Position numbers and translations under genes: made by a program | Notes under the pieces: model-generated | The model's input: only the letters and a program-made list of their open reading frames with translations | Told to the model about the DNA's origin: nothing | The model's database searches: none | Assembly: GCA_002221725.1 (NCBI GenBank) | Contig: NJFT01000098.1 | Span: forward strand, 62,001-126,000 | Reading direction: 5' to 3' | Source of the DNA: Scedosporium boydii | Lineage: Eukaryota; Ascomycota; Sordariomycetes; Microascales; Microascaceae | Length of the DNA: 64,000 nt | Shown here: in pieces, positions 46,001 through 59,479 of the stretch | Layout of the letters: the number at the start of each line of letters is the position of its first letter | Numbering within the stretch: position 1 is the first letter of the stretch

Positions 46001-48895
46001 TACTTCGTAAGTGTGCGACCATAATTAGTCTATGCCTTAAATGCAAGAAGTCTGGATCACGCCTGAGTGGGCGACGAGGTCCGGCCCTTCCCCTCCCCAA
46101 AAATCCAAGTCGAGAGGGGGGAAGGGAAAAACGAAAGCAAAAAAGAGAAGGGGAAAAAATCGCTATTGCTGGCAAATGCTCAACCGGGATGGAGCCGGCC
46201 CCCAACTTGGGGAGGTTGACTGGGGAGCACAGAGAAAAGGGAGGAGGGGTATAATGTATTAGGGGTGGCAGGAGAACAGGCGAAAGCGGAGGCGTAAAGC
46301 CGTCACTCCAGAAGTTGATATCTTGACAATGGAGAGCAGAGGTATGATGTACTCTTTCTGACACAGCTTGCAGAGTCGATTTCTCGTCACTGGTACACTT
46401 GCCCAGTATTGGCTAGACGAATTGATGTCTGTCTACGAAGTAGTCTCCTGCGATGTCCTCCTTCCAAGTCTCCTCACTGCATGTGGAAGTGCCTAGTCTC
46501 CCACTCACGCATAATTCAGACTACGAAGTACTTCGTACACCAGCGCTCTTGTGGAAGTAAAGTCCATCAATTTCTCGACGCGGCAGGTTCGTCCTAGATC
46601 CGCAAAACGGCAGGCAAATTTGGCAGCTCATCAGACAATGGACAATGGCGCACAAGCTCGTCGGCTCCTCAGCTTGAGGCTTTTGATGCAAGTACAAAGT
46701 ACGAAGTACATACTGGAGTTCTTGACAGCAATTGACACAACGTCCCAAGACAGACCAGAACCATGGGTACTCTCATTCAATGTTCGCCCTTTGTTGATCC
46801 ACTCCCAACTGGGGCAGGGAACCCTACTTCGTACTATATGACAGCGAAGACCATTGATTGGTTTGAACTCGCCATTAAACTAGTTGCTGCTCGTCGCTGT
46901 CATGGCTACTTCGTACGAGGTAGGACCAGACCTCAACTTTCTCTTCCCAGGCGCTAAGAGTTCAACTTTGTGCACACAGGAAAATACACTAGATCCATTC
47001 GCTTGTATGTACACCACTACACTAGTAGGGTTCTATCATACATGTAGCATCAATAAGACCAAAGAAGTGCATGCCGCCGTTGGGCCCGCGTGCATTGCCT
47101 AGATGCAAACCTCTGAAGCTCTCAGCGACACAGCGACCGTGACGTATCCAGGGTAAGAGAGATTGTGGTAACCTGCATGGGCTGCTCTGTGTCGTCCAGT
47201 GATGCAAGACGTACCTGTAACATACCATCAACGGTTCTCAAGTCATGTACCACACAAGCGGGCCAACTGTGACGCGAGACTTCGATGTTCACCATTATAG
47301 CAGCTCTACGAAGCAGAGGAGAGATCAAATTGATGTACAAGTACGAAGTATACATCAATTGATCTAGGTAGTGTACTACACTACTTTCGTATGTGCACCA
47401 AAAAAATGAGGCAGGTGGGTGGATTCTCAAGGTCCATTCCGCGCCCCTCACTGCTCTCCCCACATGGCCATAGCTCCTGCGAAGCGGATGCTGGATTGCT
47501 GCAAGTCGAGGTAGTTTGCAGGTGCTGTTAAAAAAAAATGGCTGGTTGGTTGAGGAACTCGACAATTCTGCATCATTATCGTCTCAATACCTTCGTATTG
47601 TACCTCAGTACTTCGTACCTTAGTATCAGACAGGGGAAACCCTTTTGGATGGAGGACCAAACTCGCTCACGGGGAAGGCGGACAAGACAGTCGCAAATCC
47701 CACGACACCCAACCACTACACAAGAGGAGGCGACAGACCGGCAGTCCCTTTGACCTTTCATAATATATTTAATGGCGCCTTGATGACGGAGTGGAACACT
47801 CGCACGACCATCCCATCCATGATTACTTGTGCGATCAGGGGAGCGTACCATCGGTGGAGGTCGCGAACTGGTTCGGAAGGCAGAAGCAGAGGTCCGGGCC
47901 GGTTTAGTGCCACCCACTAGACATCAATTGATGGGAGTGAGGAAACACGAAAAGCTATAAATTGCACACTAGAGGCCAGGCCGCCCTTCGCTTTTTGAAG
48001 CCTCTACTTTTGTACTTCGTACGCATGCTTGTATTGGCCGAAACATCGGAGTTAGCCCCCTCCTTTCTCCATTCTATGGTGATCCTCTCCCCAGGCATTA
48101 CTCCGTAGCATGCCGAGGAGTAAACTACCAGCATCATTGATGTATGTAGGAAAAGGGGGACCCGGGCAAACTTTGTCTATTCGGTAGCTCGATTCATCGC
48201 GAAGGGGGTCGGACCCTCTTGTCATAGCATCCATCTGCAACGAATCGACAAAGTTGGGTGGTGCACCTCCCTTCTTCCACCATCTTGGACCTGGAGTCTG
48301 GTCCCGGTTGCCTGTTCATACCGGACAAATTATGAAAACACCCAGCGGATGTGGCCCCCGACCTCCCGCTCTTCCCGACGGAGCCTCTTCAATTGTTCCC
48401 TCTAGGCGAAACAGCCCAGTTTTCTAACCGTCCAACGGTCCAAGGAAAGAGCATGGTCGGGAGAGCGGGAGTCACCATATGCGATCAGGCATGGCCGTAC
48501 GTATTCGGCCGGATGGCATCGCCTCCATACCTCTGCCGCCCGCCTTTCTGGTAATGGACCCGGAGAAAGGAACGACGCGGCTCTTCCATCCCCAGTTAGC
48601 AATTCTAATGAGGCGCTACTTGCTCGATATCAATTGATGTGATTAGATACCGAGGTATTGAAGGTCTTCTCGCCCAGTCTTAGGGGTCATTTCCCCCTTT
48701 TATTTGTTGGGTCTCTGAGTTGTTTGAAGTAGAAGTCCACCTTGAAGTCCATATAACGATTACACAGGCCGATTTATTTGGACATCTGATCTCAACCTAG
48801 TGTAGCCTTGTGGGCGGGGGGGTCTTTAGCCTTCCGTCCTGGTGTGAACACCCTGCCTAGATGATTCGACATCATCACACCCTGTCTACTTCGTA
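46001..48895. repeat. Dispersed 9-mer TACTTCGTA/TACGAAGTA, cluster D
   Basis: Exact copies begin at 46001, 46434, 46522, 46529, 46700, 46825, 46907, 47342, 47609, 48013 and 48887, so eleven in 2.9 kb. The pair at 46522 and 46529 overlaps to form a perfect 16-bp palindrome (46522-46537). Confidence 0.8.
47354..48638. repeat. ATCAATTGAT palindromes, three copies
   Basis: Exact copies lie at 47354-47363, 47923-47932 and 48629-48638. The first is only three bases beyond a copy of the 9-mer (47342-47350). Confidence 0.8.
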
Positions 48896-51800
48896 TCTTG
48901 CTTGACTGAGTCAATATGTCTAGGCCACGCATACAAAACCTGATACAAAGAGGGCCCCGGAGAAAGTCAGCTCGGCACCATACTCCTAAACCGGTAAGGT
49001 GCAAGGGTTTTAACCTGGCGCCGTGAGAGTCCACGATTCGTGCCGACACGGACCATATCGGCATGCTTTCCGCACCAGTTAGCGCATCTTGTGAGAGGAC
49101 CAACCTCTTAGCCTATTCCGAGTCTATGGCTTTGGTTCTAACACCCCAACCACGCGTGAGCCGTGCTCTGAGCCTAACATACATCTGTCTGGCTGTTTTT
49201 TTGAACGAACTGAGACATTTTCGCCAGCCACGGTCAAAAAGGGATAAGATGGACCCCATGAAGTGTCTAGTCCCCTACTGTGGAATGGTCGCTCGAAACC
49301 GGGCGCCGGGTACTGGGGCCCTGCTCCGGTTCGTTGTCTAGTGTACGGAGGAAAAAAGTGTACATGACGTAAATCTACTCAAATAGATTAGCAGCGGTTT
49401 GCCATTGTACATCCTTGGCTACGGGTCTACGGGTGAGTGGGTACCTGTGATGTAGTTCCCATAATGATGAACAGACGATGATCGCCGTACAGTTTTTGGT
49501 CCGAACCATGACATTTGGAAAACGGGAATGGCTGCGTCTCTACCCGGCGACACGGGAACTGGGTGCTACCGAGCCGGCCGTTCCAGGGCATTTTGCTTCG
49601 GTTGCCATTTATCCATTTCCTGCAACACAAAGCGGGATTACAGGTCCGCCCAGCGGGGAAAAGCCTGGTTCTGACTCCCGTTGAATCAGTGACTTATATG
49701 CCGTCGGGACTTTGGTCGTGGAGAGGGATTCCGTCACGCAAGATCTCTTTCCATGTACAATGGTTTGCCTCTGTTTGGTGGTAAATAAATCCGTAGATGC
49801 TAACCAACACTTGGTCGCGTTTCAGCTTCTATTGCTGTGCTACTGGACGTGTGAGGCCCCAGGAGTAAAGGAGAGAAAGTGGCCGCCCATCGCAGCCGCA
49901 CCAAAAGATCATACTATCTGGTGTTTTCTCCTAGTTTCCGATCCCGTCTCCCTAGCCCCAGGCTGATGAGACTTAATCCCACAGCATCCCCCTGTTGTGC
50001 CCAGTCCGCTCAATGTTGCCATTGGGCGCCTAGTAACCTAACTCCAAAACGACCATCCAACACGAAACCCTTTACAAGCCTTGCTGTCTACGATGGTGCT
50101 GCTTGGTTGTGGACGATGACCTTGAAGCGTCTTTTAGTGGAGAGTATTCCCGGACAAGACGAAACTGAGAGTGCTAATGATGGCAACGCTAGGAAAGAGT
50201 CCAGAGGCACGACAATTTCGCAATCTTAACATTGCCCCGTTCTGCATACTACATGGAAGTCTGCCGAGAGCGAAGATTGATAAGTAGAATCCCAAGTTAA
50301 AACGCCTTTGTTTCCAGTAGGGGAAGGCTCCCAAGTTAATCCGTAGATCGGGTTGCCTATCGCCAAGAACTGGATCAACCTCCAACCCGAGTTGGGGGAA
50401 CCTTCGCCGAGGAGATACACAACCCATCCCATTTCATCAGGCAGATGAGACACGCCGTGTATATATAAAGGAGATCTTATGCTTCATAATTAGTATATCC
50501 GTAGTAGGGCGTGCGTAACCTGACGATGTTCGAGGCGGAGAGCATGTGCGATATCCCAGAACTACGAAATATTGGAAAGGGTGAACGGGCTGATCGGGAT
50601 TTTGTGGGCTTTTTTTCTATTGCTCCTCGTTGAAAAAACAGGTGCAGCATATGTTATACTAGAAACATAAGTTTGAGCTCTTCTCCAATCCGCCCCCTCT
50701 GTGTCCAGAAGCCGCTGGACACTACCCTCCGCTGGTTGTGAGGTAGACTCAAGGAATTGGGAGCCGTGATCACTCCTCGAGAGCATTCGTCTTTTCAAAG
50801 CAGCTGAATCCATAATTCCTCGTTCAGCGGCAGCAAGACTTTAACAATCTCTACTTATATGGTATTACGAAATCCGAGCAATGGGGAGGCTCCTGGAACG
50901 TTGGGTCCATGGTGTTTTCAATATAACGAAATGGGCTCTTTGAAGGCACGTCCACGATCGGTATCCCTTCTCTAATGCTCGGGTTTGCCCTTACCGAAGT
51001 TATACGTAGCCCTCGTACAAAGGTACGCATCGTACAAAAGCGTTGGCCACTCTAATGACCTACATAATAAGTGTGGCGGATTTGGGGAGTTCTCAGCGGC
51101 TATGACTTGTGGGTGAGTGATCACGATCGTTTCAGAGTTCCGGAAATGTACTGCTCACACACCCACTCAGATGTCTTTATCATTACAGACTTGAGTCTTT
51201 GACTGACTTTAACTTGGCTTCCCCATGGGTTGGAATCCTTCCTCCTTCCCTTGGCAGAACTATCTTCCATCCACCCTAGAAAACCGCTCGTAAACTTGGT
51301 AGGACCAATCTCTGAGCGGAGGTACTCTCCCCTTACTATTGTGTTACTTCTCGAGAAACATGTAGGATCGTAGCATCATGTTATTGATCGAGGATAGCCC
51401 TATGCCGCCATCCTTGGGAGCCATCATGGCCAAGTTGTTCCTACATATTCGGCGGTGGAACAGATTTCGAGAACCAAAACTGACCAACAAGAAAGACACT
51501 GTCTAGCCTCCGTAGGTGGTAGGTTAGTCCCTCCGAGGCGCTGCTCCCGCACCGTAGTCGATAACTTTCACATTAGACGGTATCGTTCTTCCAGCCTTCA
51601 GCCAGCGTCCAAGGAGGAGCATATGTGGCTCTACCTCGGGGTGTCTATGCTAAGCTTGCGTCTCGCCTCCACGGTGCCAGGGCATCAACGCTTTGCCCGT
51701 CCTCGATAAATTGGCGATGTATAGTAGCGTGCTGGCCATCTCGTAGATATTGCTAGACTCGAGGCATCGGCGACCTTCGATGTCTAGTGGTAGAACTAAA

Positions 51801-52447
51801 ACTCAAGGAAAAGTGGTGGACTTTTAAGCTCATCCCCATTGACGATCCGGCACATGTTGTCTCCCTGGGCGAAGTAAGTCCCCAGCAAACGGCAAACTCG
51901 ACTACGGGACGGCCGTTAACTTGGCATCCCCGTCGGCAATCTAGTTTTAGGGGCGAATAGCCCTTGGTTTTCCTAGATACTCTGTGCTCGCCCTTGGAGA
52001 AGCGAATGGGCTGCATTATCAAGACGGATTCTAGTGGATTTCATGATTGCCGTCCACACTATACCGAAACCCAGTCTAGATATCATTAACTTGAATGAAA
52101 AAAAAAGGGGGCCGGGGAACAAAAGTCATAGCAGTCGAATCAATTCCGAATCACCGATTGATTGATGTCTTCTTCATGGAGTTTCTGGGTTGCGTTGCAA
52201 GTTGTCGGAAATCGGCATTAAGACACTGTCATGTGAGTTGATTTTTTCATTCGTCTGTTGCTTCATCGAGCTTCTGAACTTCTCTATTTTAACGTCCCCC
52301 CATCAGGAACAAACTCCGTACTACCGCCGCCGAAATCTCGCGAGGCGCTTAGCAATGGGAATTACAGTTCAACCATCTACGCATGTATATCTGAGACCCC
52401 ATTAATTGTCTACTTATTGAACGCAAGGCCCGGCCTCCCGGATTCTC

Positions 52448-53963
52448 ATGACGTCAGCCTCACCTGGTCCCGCCGAGGGTGCGGGTAGGGGTAGGGCTGA
52501 GACAGACACGATGCCTCTGAAGCGGCATTTCAGTGACCGTTTCTACGAAGAAGGGAAGAAAGTTCACGGCCCTATCAAAGCTCTGAACCCCACGACTGCG
52601 TACTTTCCCATCGAGCATGTACGGCCACCTCCCGAGGAAGTTGCGGCACGGCTGCCGGCTGCCTGGTATGTCTGGCGGAGTCGAGACAACCGAAAGGGGA
52701 GGCATGCGGCGGTTGTGCATAAGGAAAACTTGGAGACGGGGAAAATCAAGACGGTGCCGGTGACGAATACATGGAAGGGGGCCATGAGGGGCATTTGGAA
52801 GATGATGGTGAGATACCCGGTCTGGGATGTCTCATACGATGTTGCCGTTGTATTCACTTTAGGTACGGTGCTATTTAGGGGTGGATCATCCATCAACCCG
52901 TAGGAATGTTTACGGCATGGCTAATTTCTGACTTAGGATCTGTCATTTGGTGCTTCAATGGCTCCTTCGTGTGGCTGCCGCTGGTGGCGCCGTCTTCAGA
53001 GTTCAAGAACGAAGTTCGATGGGGAGGCGGCCTAACGGGATTTATCGGAGCAACTGTCTTCGAGCTAGGGTCTGTCCTGCTCATGCTCGAGGCTGTAAAC
53101 GAGAATCGTACAGATTGCTTCGGATGGGCACTTGAACGTTCAATATCGAACCAACACCTGCGCCTGTCGACAGCCACGGGGCACGCCTGTCGCCACCATC
53201 ACTTCTCAAGGCGCTCCTTTTTGAAGGCACCTTCGATCGCCTCTGATGGAAAGACGACGGACGATGACGGAGATTCGACTCCGGAGAGGCTGTGGAGCTG
53301 GTGGCCGACTTGGGAAGAGCTGAGGACGCATTACTTTAGGGAGATTGGCTTCCTGGCGTGCTTCTTTCAGTTTTGGGGCGCGACTATCTTCTGGATAGCG
53401 GGGATCTGCGGACTACCTCCAATCTCTGACCAGCTTACTGGGAGGTTGCTCAATGGCGTTTATTGGGTCCCCCAGGTGAGTCTTAAAATCGCAGTCACTT
53501 CCCTGGCAGACTTGCGTTTCTAACTTGAGAACAAGGTCATTGGCGGTAGTGGCTTCATAATATCTAGCTGGCTTTTCATGCTGGAGGTCCAGACAAAGTG
53601 GTATCTCCCGAACCTCTCTTCTCTCGGCTGGCATATGGGCGTATGGAACCTCGTTGGGGCTCTGGGTTTCACTCTCTGTGGCGCGCTTGGGTTTGCCGCC
53701 GAAAAGCCTGCCCTCGCGTACGCATCTACACTATCAACATTTATCGGCTCGTGGGCTTTCTTGGTATGCTCCCTTGCCCCCCGGACGTTTTTCTCCCTTT
53801 CCGTCTTGCATGACTTTGATATGTCTCTATTTGCTAACGAGTACTGGTTGTCTCACAGATCGGAAGCCTTGTACAGTGGTATGAGAGCTTGAGCAAGTAT
53901 CCAATATCGACAACTGAGAACGTCCCCAAGATGATGAATGGAGTGTCTTCTCCGCCAGCATGA
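52448..53963 (+). CDS. Polytopic membrane protein of unknown function, four exons
   Basis: Exons are 52448-52862, 52937-53475, 53536-53763 and 53859-53963. Introns are 52863-52936 (GTACGG...TTAG), 53476-53535 (GTGAGT...CAAG), 53764-53858 (GTATGC...ACAG). The joined protein is 428 aa and each junction keeps continuous hydrophobic helices. A soluble N-terminal part (KRHFSDRFYEEGKKVHGPIK, then AAWYVWRSRDNRKGRHAAVV) of about 125 residues precedes spans at VWDVSYDVAVVFTLGSVIWC, FIGATVFELGSVLLMLEAVN, IGFLACFFQFWGATIFWIAG, VIGGSGFIISSWLFMLEV, WHMGVWNLVGALGFTLCGAL and TLSTFIGSWAFLIGSLVQWY. It ends NVPKMMNGVSSPPA. I recognise it only as a fungal integral membrane protein type; no transport or enzyme motif is visible. 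The ATG at 52448 is the first in frame; the next, at 52511 (MPLKRHFSD), is possible. Confidence 0.85.
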
Positions 53964-56625
53964 TGCCTCTTACAAGACCGATCTCCCCCATCTCGCCATT
54001 CAGATTCTCTATGAAGGAATGTAATCCGGAGCCCCGCTTCCATCACGGCGCATGCTATCGACCTACATTGTTTACGGAACCGCGAAGGGACTTTGAAGCG
54101 AAAGGAGTTGATCTCCCCGAAAGAACCGCCCATGACATCAACAACGCTGAGTTATGGGTTCATAAAACGGGGCCATAGTACGGGGACACCCAAACGCCTC
54201 ACTGGATGTTTGCGAATGCCAGCCTCGTCGAAGGCCGGCGAGCCAAAGGATTCTTGGGCACACACGTACGAGGATGCCTGCCCGAGGACACAATTTCTTG
54301 TGGCCAACTTCCTGGTAGAAAGGAAGCCTCTGCTGGGCGGGTTATGGGCTTTGGTCTCAATCCGATTTGAAGGGCATATACCCCCCAAATGTGAACATAG
54401 CACAGCGATAGAATGATAGAAATGCATTATAGATGAGAGCATCCGCCTCCTAGATGTGCCATATTGAAGAACCGAACCATAGCAGACATGAACGCGGCTC
54501 TTCTGCCGTCTTAATATGGATGGGCTAATTACGGACAATATATTACTTGCACTAGGCCGTGCTATAGACTCGGTCATCTCTGCCGGAGAGTTCTCTTCTC
54601 ACACGCAAGCCTGACGATCAATAATATCGTGGAAGGTAAAGAGAAAAACCGGTGGGCTGGGAGTATTTAATCCGTACGTTATAGTGCCCGATTTTGAAAG
54701 TGCCATGGACAGGATACGGAATGTTCTCTTCTTACATTCTATTCTCGAGATCTTGCGGACGGCAGAGCCCATTCTCTCTTACTACCAATATGGAAGCTCC
54801 AATACAGCCGGAGGTTAATAAAAGCACATGGCAGGGTTTCGAGACCTCGGAATGCGGAGATACAGTATCAATAACATTTACACCTTCCCTTGATGCACTC
54901 TCGTTTCCGGAGCATGTGGAAGGCGAACATCTAGATTAGTTGAAAGTGCGGACAAGGGATGAAACATTCACAATCGATGGACCTGCAGGAGGGAAATTAT
55001 TTCACTTCTTCTCCTCTCTCGTATGCGATATGGTCTATCACTATCACATTGATGATTACGAGGAAAGCCACGCGAAAAGAGAGATAACCCGTTGATGGAT
55101 GACACCACTTCGTCTGGGGGGGTCCGTTCAACTCGCGTCCGACCTAATCCTACAATCTGCGGTTCGGACAGGGTGCGAAAATAGGAGTAGCCAACACAGA
55201 CGACGCGTCCCGCGGTGGGATTCCAGCCTTTGTTGGGTGTTGTCCTGTGCTGTTTCTCGTTCCCCACGTGCAGCACAGGCTTCCCCCACTCCGCCACCAC
55301 GAGGAGGAAGGCAAACAAAGAACATTGAACCGAAGTGGAAAGGAGCCTTCGGGGATATTAGTGCGAGAAGGTGAGACCGCCACGAACCGGGCAACGCTTG
55401 GGTGATGGGTGAGAGAACTGGTGACTGGCGACTGACAGGGGAGACCTTGGCCTGGTCCTCTGGGGACGGGCTGAGAATGGTAGCGTAGAGATGAGGCGGC
55501 CTGCGTCCATTTCAGCCAGGGCCTGGCCAGGCCCGGCCCAGTGGTCATTTCACATTGAGGACACTGGGTACTCGGTATTGTACTATTGTACAGCATCCTT
55601 CCTGGCTTAACCCAGCACAGGCTTCATGATTGGGGTAAATCAGTGGGTGTGGCAACAACCCTCAATCCTGCTCTTGGTGGTGGGTGGAGACCAACGAGGA
55701 CGGGCCGCACGGTACCGGGGAAGGTTTGGGATTTAGTGGTTCCCCCCATCATGGCCTAAGAACCAGTCATCCGAGAGAGAGCAGAGAGCCAACGGACGAA
55801 GGATCGAATGACTTGGTTTTTGGTGCCGACGGCAAGGAATTGGTTGGCAGCTGTCTCACCTGTTCTCACTAGTTCGTAGTTCGGTCAAGGGCTGGGCTTG
55901 TGCAGTTGAGATGATGCGGCGCGCCGGGTCTTTTTCACATCAAATCTATCCGCTTCCCCGCCAATTGAATCACCGGCGAGAAGCTCATCTCAAATCCCAT
56001 CCCAAGCCACGGGCTGCCCCCCAATCGCAGGTTGTCTGGAGAATTGATTGGGTGGCCTGGTCGAGGGACCGATGTGTGCACGGAAAGTGATCAGCGCCGC
56101 CACAACATCGCGAGGAACGAACGGGCCATATGATTCCTTCGTAATACCAGGCTCATCGAAATTACCTCGTCCTGGCCCAGGTCATGGAGGAGGAAAAAAA
56201 AAAAAAAAAATAGGGGTAGTTCAGACCCAAATCAAAAATTTGGTGGTCCTCATCCTGCTCGCCGGGCGCCGGCATCCAGACCCGACATGCCTTCCATACC
56301 CTATCGGGTAACCAATCCCACCCCCCTGCTTGGCATTGAGGGATCTGGGAGACTGGGACAAATCCCGATTTGCTTGTTCAAGTTCGTTTTATCCCTCATT
56401 CGCTGCGGCAAGTGTTGGAAACATTTCCCCAAAGTCTAAAGTCTGGAGAGTGGTGCGAAGCATGGGTGCAGAACCCATGTTGTGAAATAGGGGGAAAGAC
56501 GGTTTATTTTGAACCTCGTGTGATGATGCTTCGAAGGACAGGACTTGGACAACCCTGTCATTAACTAAGCCGGAATAATGTCTATACTCGTACACTACAA
56601 AGTACTTCGTCGACATTCGCCTGAG

Positions 56626-59479
56626 TACGAAGTATGGACAAAGAACGCAGAGCTAGGCCGGGAGTGGTCGTGAAGCAAGTCGAACAACAAGGAAACTACG
56701 AAGTAGTGTACGAAGTAGTGTAGTGTACATACACTATTCAATCCCATCGCCATGGTCCTCTGATCACGAAACGACACTAACTCCTAGTGATGACATGGGC
56801 CTGCCCATTCGAGTGGTCCTGTCAAGGCCTGGCGAAGATCTCGTTATCCTTTTGGCAGGATGCCCCGAGTTCCAACTTATCCTGCCAGCTGGGGATGTCC
56901 GTGCCTCCTTTGAGGATCAGCATCCTCGGAAATGACATGAGGGATAGTGCGCTCAGAGTGTGGTAGTGTGGTAGTAAGGATTATTACGGAGGATTAACTG
57001 CGAAGTGAGAAGTACTTCGTACTTCAGAGGAAGATGTGGGCATCGAAGCAAGAGTTCAACCTGCTGCAAAGTTGAGGCTGGTTTTTGAGCTATTGTTGCA
57101 TTTACTATATTTTCGCTGCCAGCACGCAGCAACTAGCTATGCGCACTAAGTGGGCAGAGCATCAATTGATCTGAATAGAAGGGGGCGAGAGAGGGGAATT
57201 ATGCATGTCTAAGTGCAAGTCGTGTAATGGAGTGCTGTCTATCGCTGGCTGTGAGGCTGGGTGAAGGAAGGGACTCGGATCTTTTTCTCTTGAGAAAATG
57301 GTTTTTTGTCCTCATGATTTCTGAAGTGGGTGGGAGAAATTGCTCGCCCCCAAATGGGGAAAAGCTGTCCCTATTTTGGTCTCGCGTGTTTCCCACTCTA
57401 ATACGCTAAGCCCACTGACACAAGGGTCGGTCCAGTCTACCTGCGGACGAGGCGGCGAAGGGAGAGGGACGTCGTGAAGCACGAAGTAACATGGACGAGG
57501 GAAACGACAAAATAAACTAGTGTAGTGCACCAAGTGCTTCGCTAGCCAGAATACTACCAAGTAACCTCTCTCACCAGCCTGGCGAATAGTGCGCCGAGAA
57601 GCAACCTTTGAGGAATACGCAGGAGGCCTGCAGTATGCGTACACTATGAGAAGAGCAGCAGGGAGCGCCTTGCTATTGTTTGCTTGTCTCCGGCACTACG
57701 AATTACATAGACAAGGAGTAGAATCAGACGTGATGCTTCACCGAGGGACTGGAGAGTTGAATGTGAGCCTCCATCCTTGTCTAGCGTCGCGTAACTACGA
57801 GTGCATTTCCCGAGATTTTGGTTGCAGACCCGGTCGTTTCATGGCCATGGCGTTCAAAGGAGATGGGATTTCATCCTACATCTACACAGTCCAAGTACTT
57901 TAATGGGAGATAAGACTCACTGCCAGGAACGAATACCTTTGTGTGAAGTGGAGGGGATCAATAGATTTGCCCTAAAACCTGCCTTGACCTGGAAATGAAC
58001 GAGTAAGACTCTGTCAGTGTGCTCTAAAAGAAGTAAAGGGCGGGTTAGAAGAAGCTTTGAATCTCCGGCTCTGGAAGACGCCACATACGGACGTAGCAAG
58101 CTAATGGCGCGGGGTGTCGTCATGAGGTAGTTTAGTGGAGTGAAGAGCACAGGAGTGTACACTATTCAAGGAGAAGCAAGAGCGATCAATTGATCTCTGA
58201 TGAAGCAAGTTACTTGGGAAAGGAGCTCCACAGAGAATTTACTTCTTAGGAACTACACAGATTCGAGCTCGGGTTCACATGGGACGGGAGTCGGGACAAC
58301 ATCCGGCGAGACTTGGGGGCAAGTTGTGCAAAGATCAATGACAAGATGGCAAAGAATCAATCCTTGGCTCTAACCGGAATCTGCATATCTCTGGTGGAGG
58401 TTAAGGAGATCGACTTGTGGTGGTCAATACTGTTTCCCGAACCAAAACCAAATCAGTCTACGAAATAAAAGTCGAGACAGTTTCGGCCGGCTAGAAAGTC
58501 AATTGCCATTTACCGGCAGGCTGGTTGACTTTAGACTTTGTAGCACTCGACGGGACGACATGCGCACTCACAATGTCTTGTCTCGACTGCGAGATTGTGA
58601 CTAGACCAACCTTTCCGTGGTGTCCTGAGGTGTTCACAATGAACACCCCAACTCGCATCAGTACCTGTATACGAAGTAATCGTGGATTACTTCGAAGTTG
58701 GGGGTCCAATTCGATTAATGTCGTTTCCGAAGACGCAACAACGACCCATTCTTGCGCTGGGGTTCTTTGGCAGACCTCTCAGTCTGCGCTGCAAAACATA
58801 CGAGATATGAAAGTACTACCGTAGTGTACATTGCAGCTGCATTTTCAAAGACCTGGAGACGTGTCAACATATATGTACATATACCTGTCTGAGTGGGTTT
58901 CGATACTTCGGAATAATAGTGAGACCACCGGAATTTGACAAATGGCCTGTAGATCCCTCTCTCCATAGTGTATAAACTACGGAAAGGGTACTACTCAGGG
59001 ACTGGGCTCCATTGATTTCTGGGCCCCCTGCCTTCCTGCGACCCTTCTATTTCCCACTTCACTGTCACAGGCCGAAATTGGGTTAGCGGCAAGCGATGGA
59101 TGTCCGAGTGGGCAGGCCCGAAGCAGAGGTCCCCAATAAGAAGGGTCAAGCACTCAGTCTAGTACAAAGGTACGGGCAGTAAATCCCGTGGGATACTTCA
59201 TGTTCAATACAGACCACACTACACTGCACTAACACAGTCGCATCGTCAGCGATGCGGTGTATCAGACGGAACATACTACGTCGAATATGGGGTAGTAGTA
59301 TTTTCCAACTTTGATTAACAGCTGCATCCTCTAAAGTATTTCGTACTTCGAATGTGATGGATGTACGCTATTTTCCAAAGCTCCTCCATCGCTACTTCGT
59401 ACTTCGTCCAAAGACAGACTTGTCATTTTAAATGTTGCCAAGAGCAGCAGTGGATGCGGAAAAAGTACACTACTTCGTA
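56626..59479. repeat. Dispersed 9-mer TACTTCGTA/TACGAAGTA, cluster E
   Basis: Exact copies begin at 56626, 56697, 56709, 57013, 58670, 59393 and 59471. Several near-matches lie alongside, including TACTTCGTC at 56603, which faces the copy at 56626 in inverted orientation. Confidence 0.8.
57161..58194. repeat. ATCAATTGAT palindromes, two copies
   Basis: Exact copies lie at 57161-57170 and 58185-58194. The second extends to the 12-bp palindrome GATCAATTGATC. Confidence 0.8.

Larger units (their letters stand above)
45150..52447. other. Gene-free stretch of 7.3 kb
   Basis: This contains the promoters of RAS2 (left end) and of the polytopic membrane protein gene (right end). No gene is accepted in it. 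It has purine- and pyrimidine-rich tracts upstream of RAS2 (45600-45800), TACTCCGTA at 48099-48107, a dense cluster of the 9-mer at 46.0-48.9 kb, and three ATCAATTGAT palindromes. From 48.9 to 52.4 kb I see neither motif and only short unconvincing open frames. Confidence 0.4.

Noticed and set aside
52863..52936. Read-through of the first intron of the polytopic membrane protein
   Set aside because: Read-through ends after FRGGSSINP; splicing at GTACGG and TTAG restores a continuous membrane helix.
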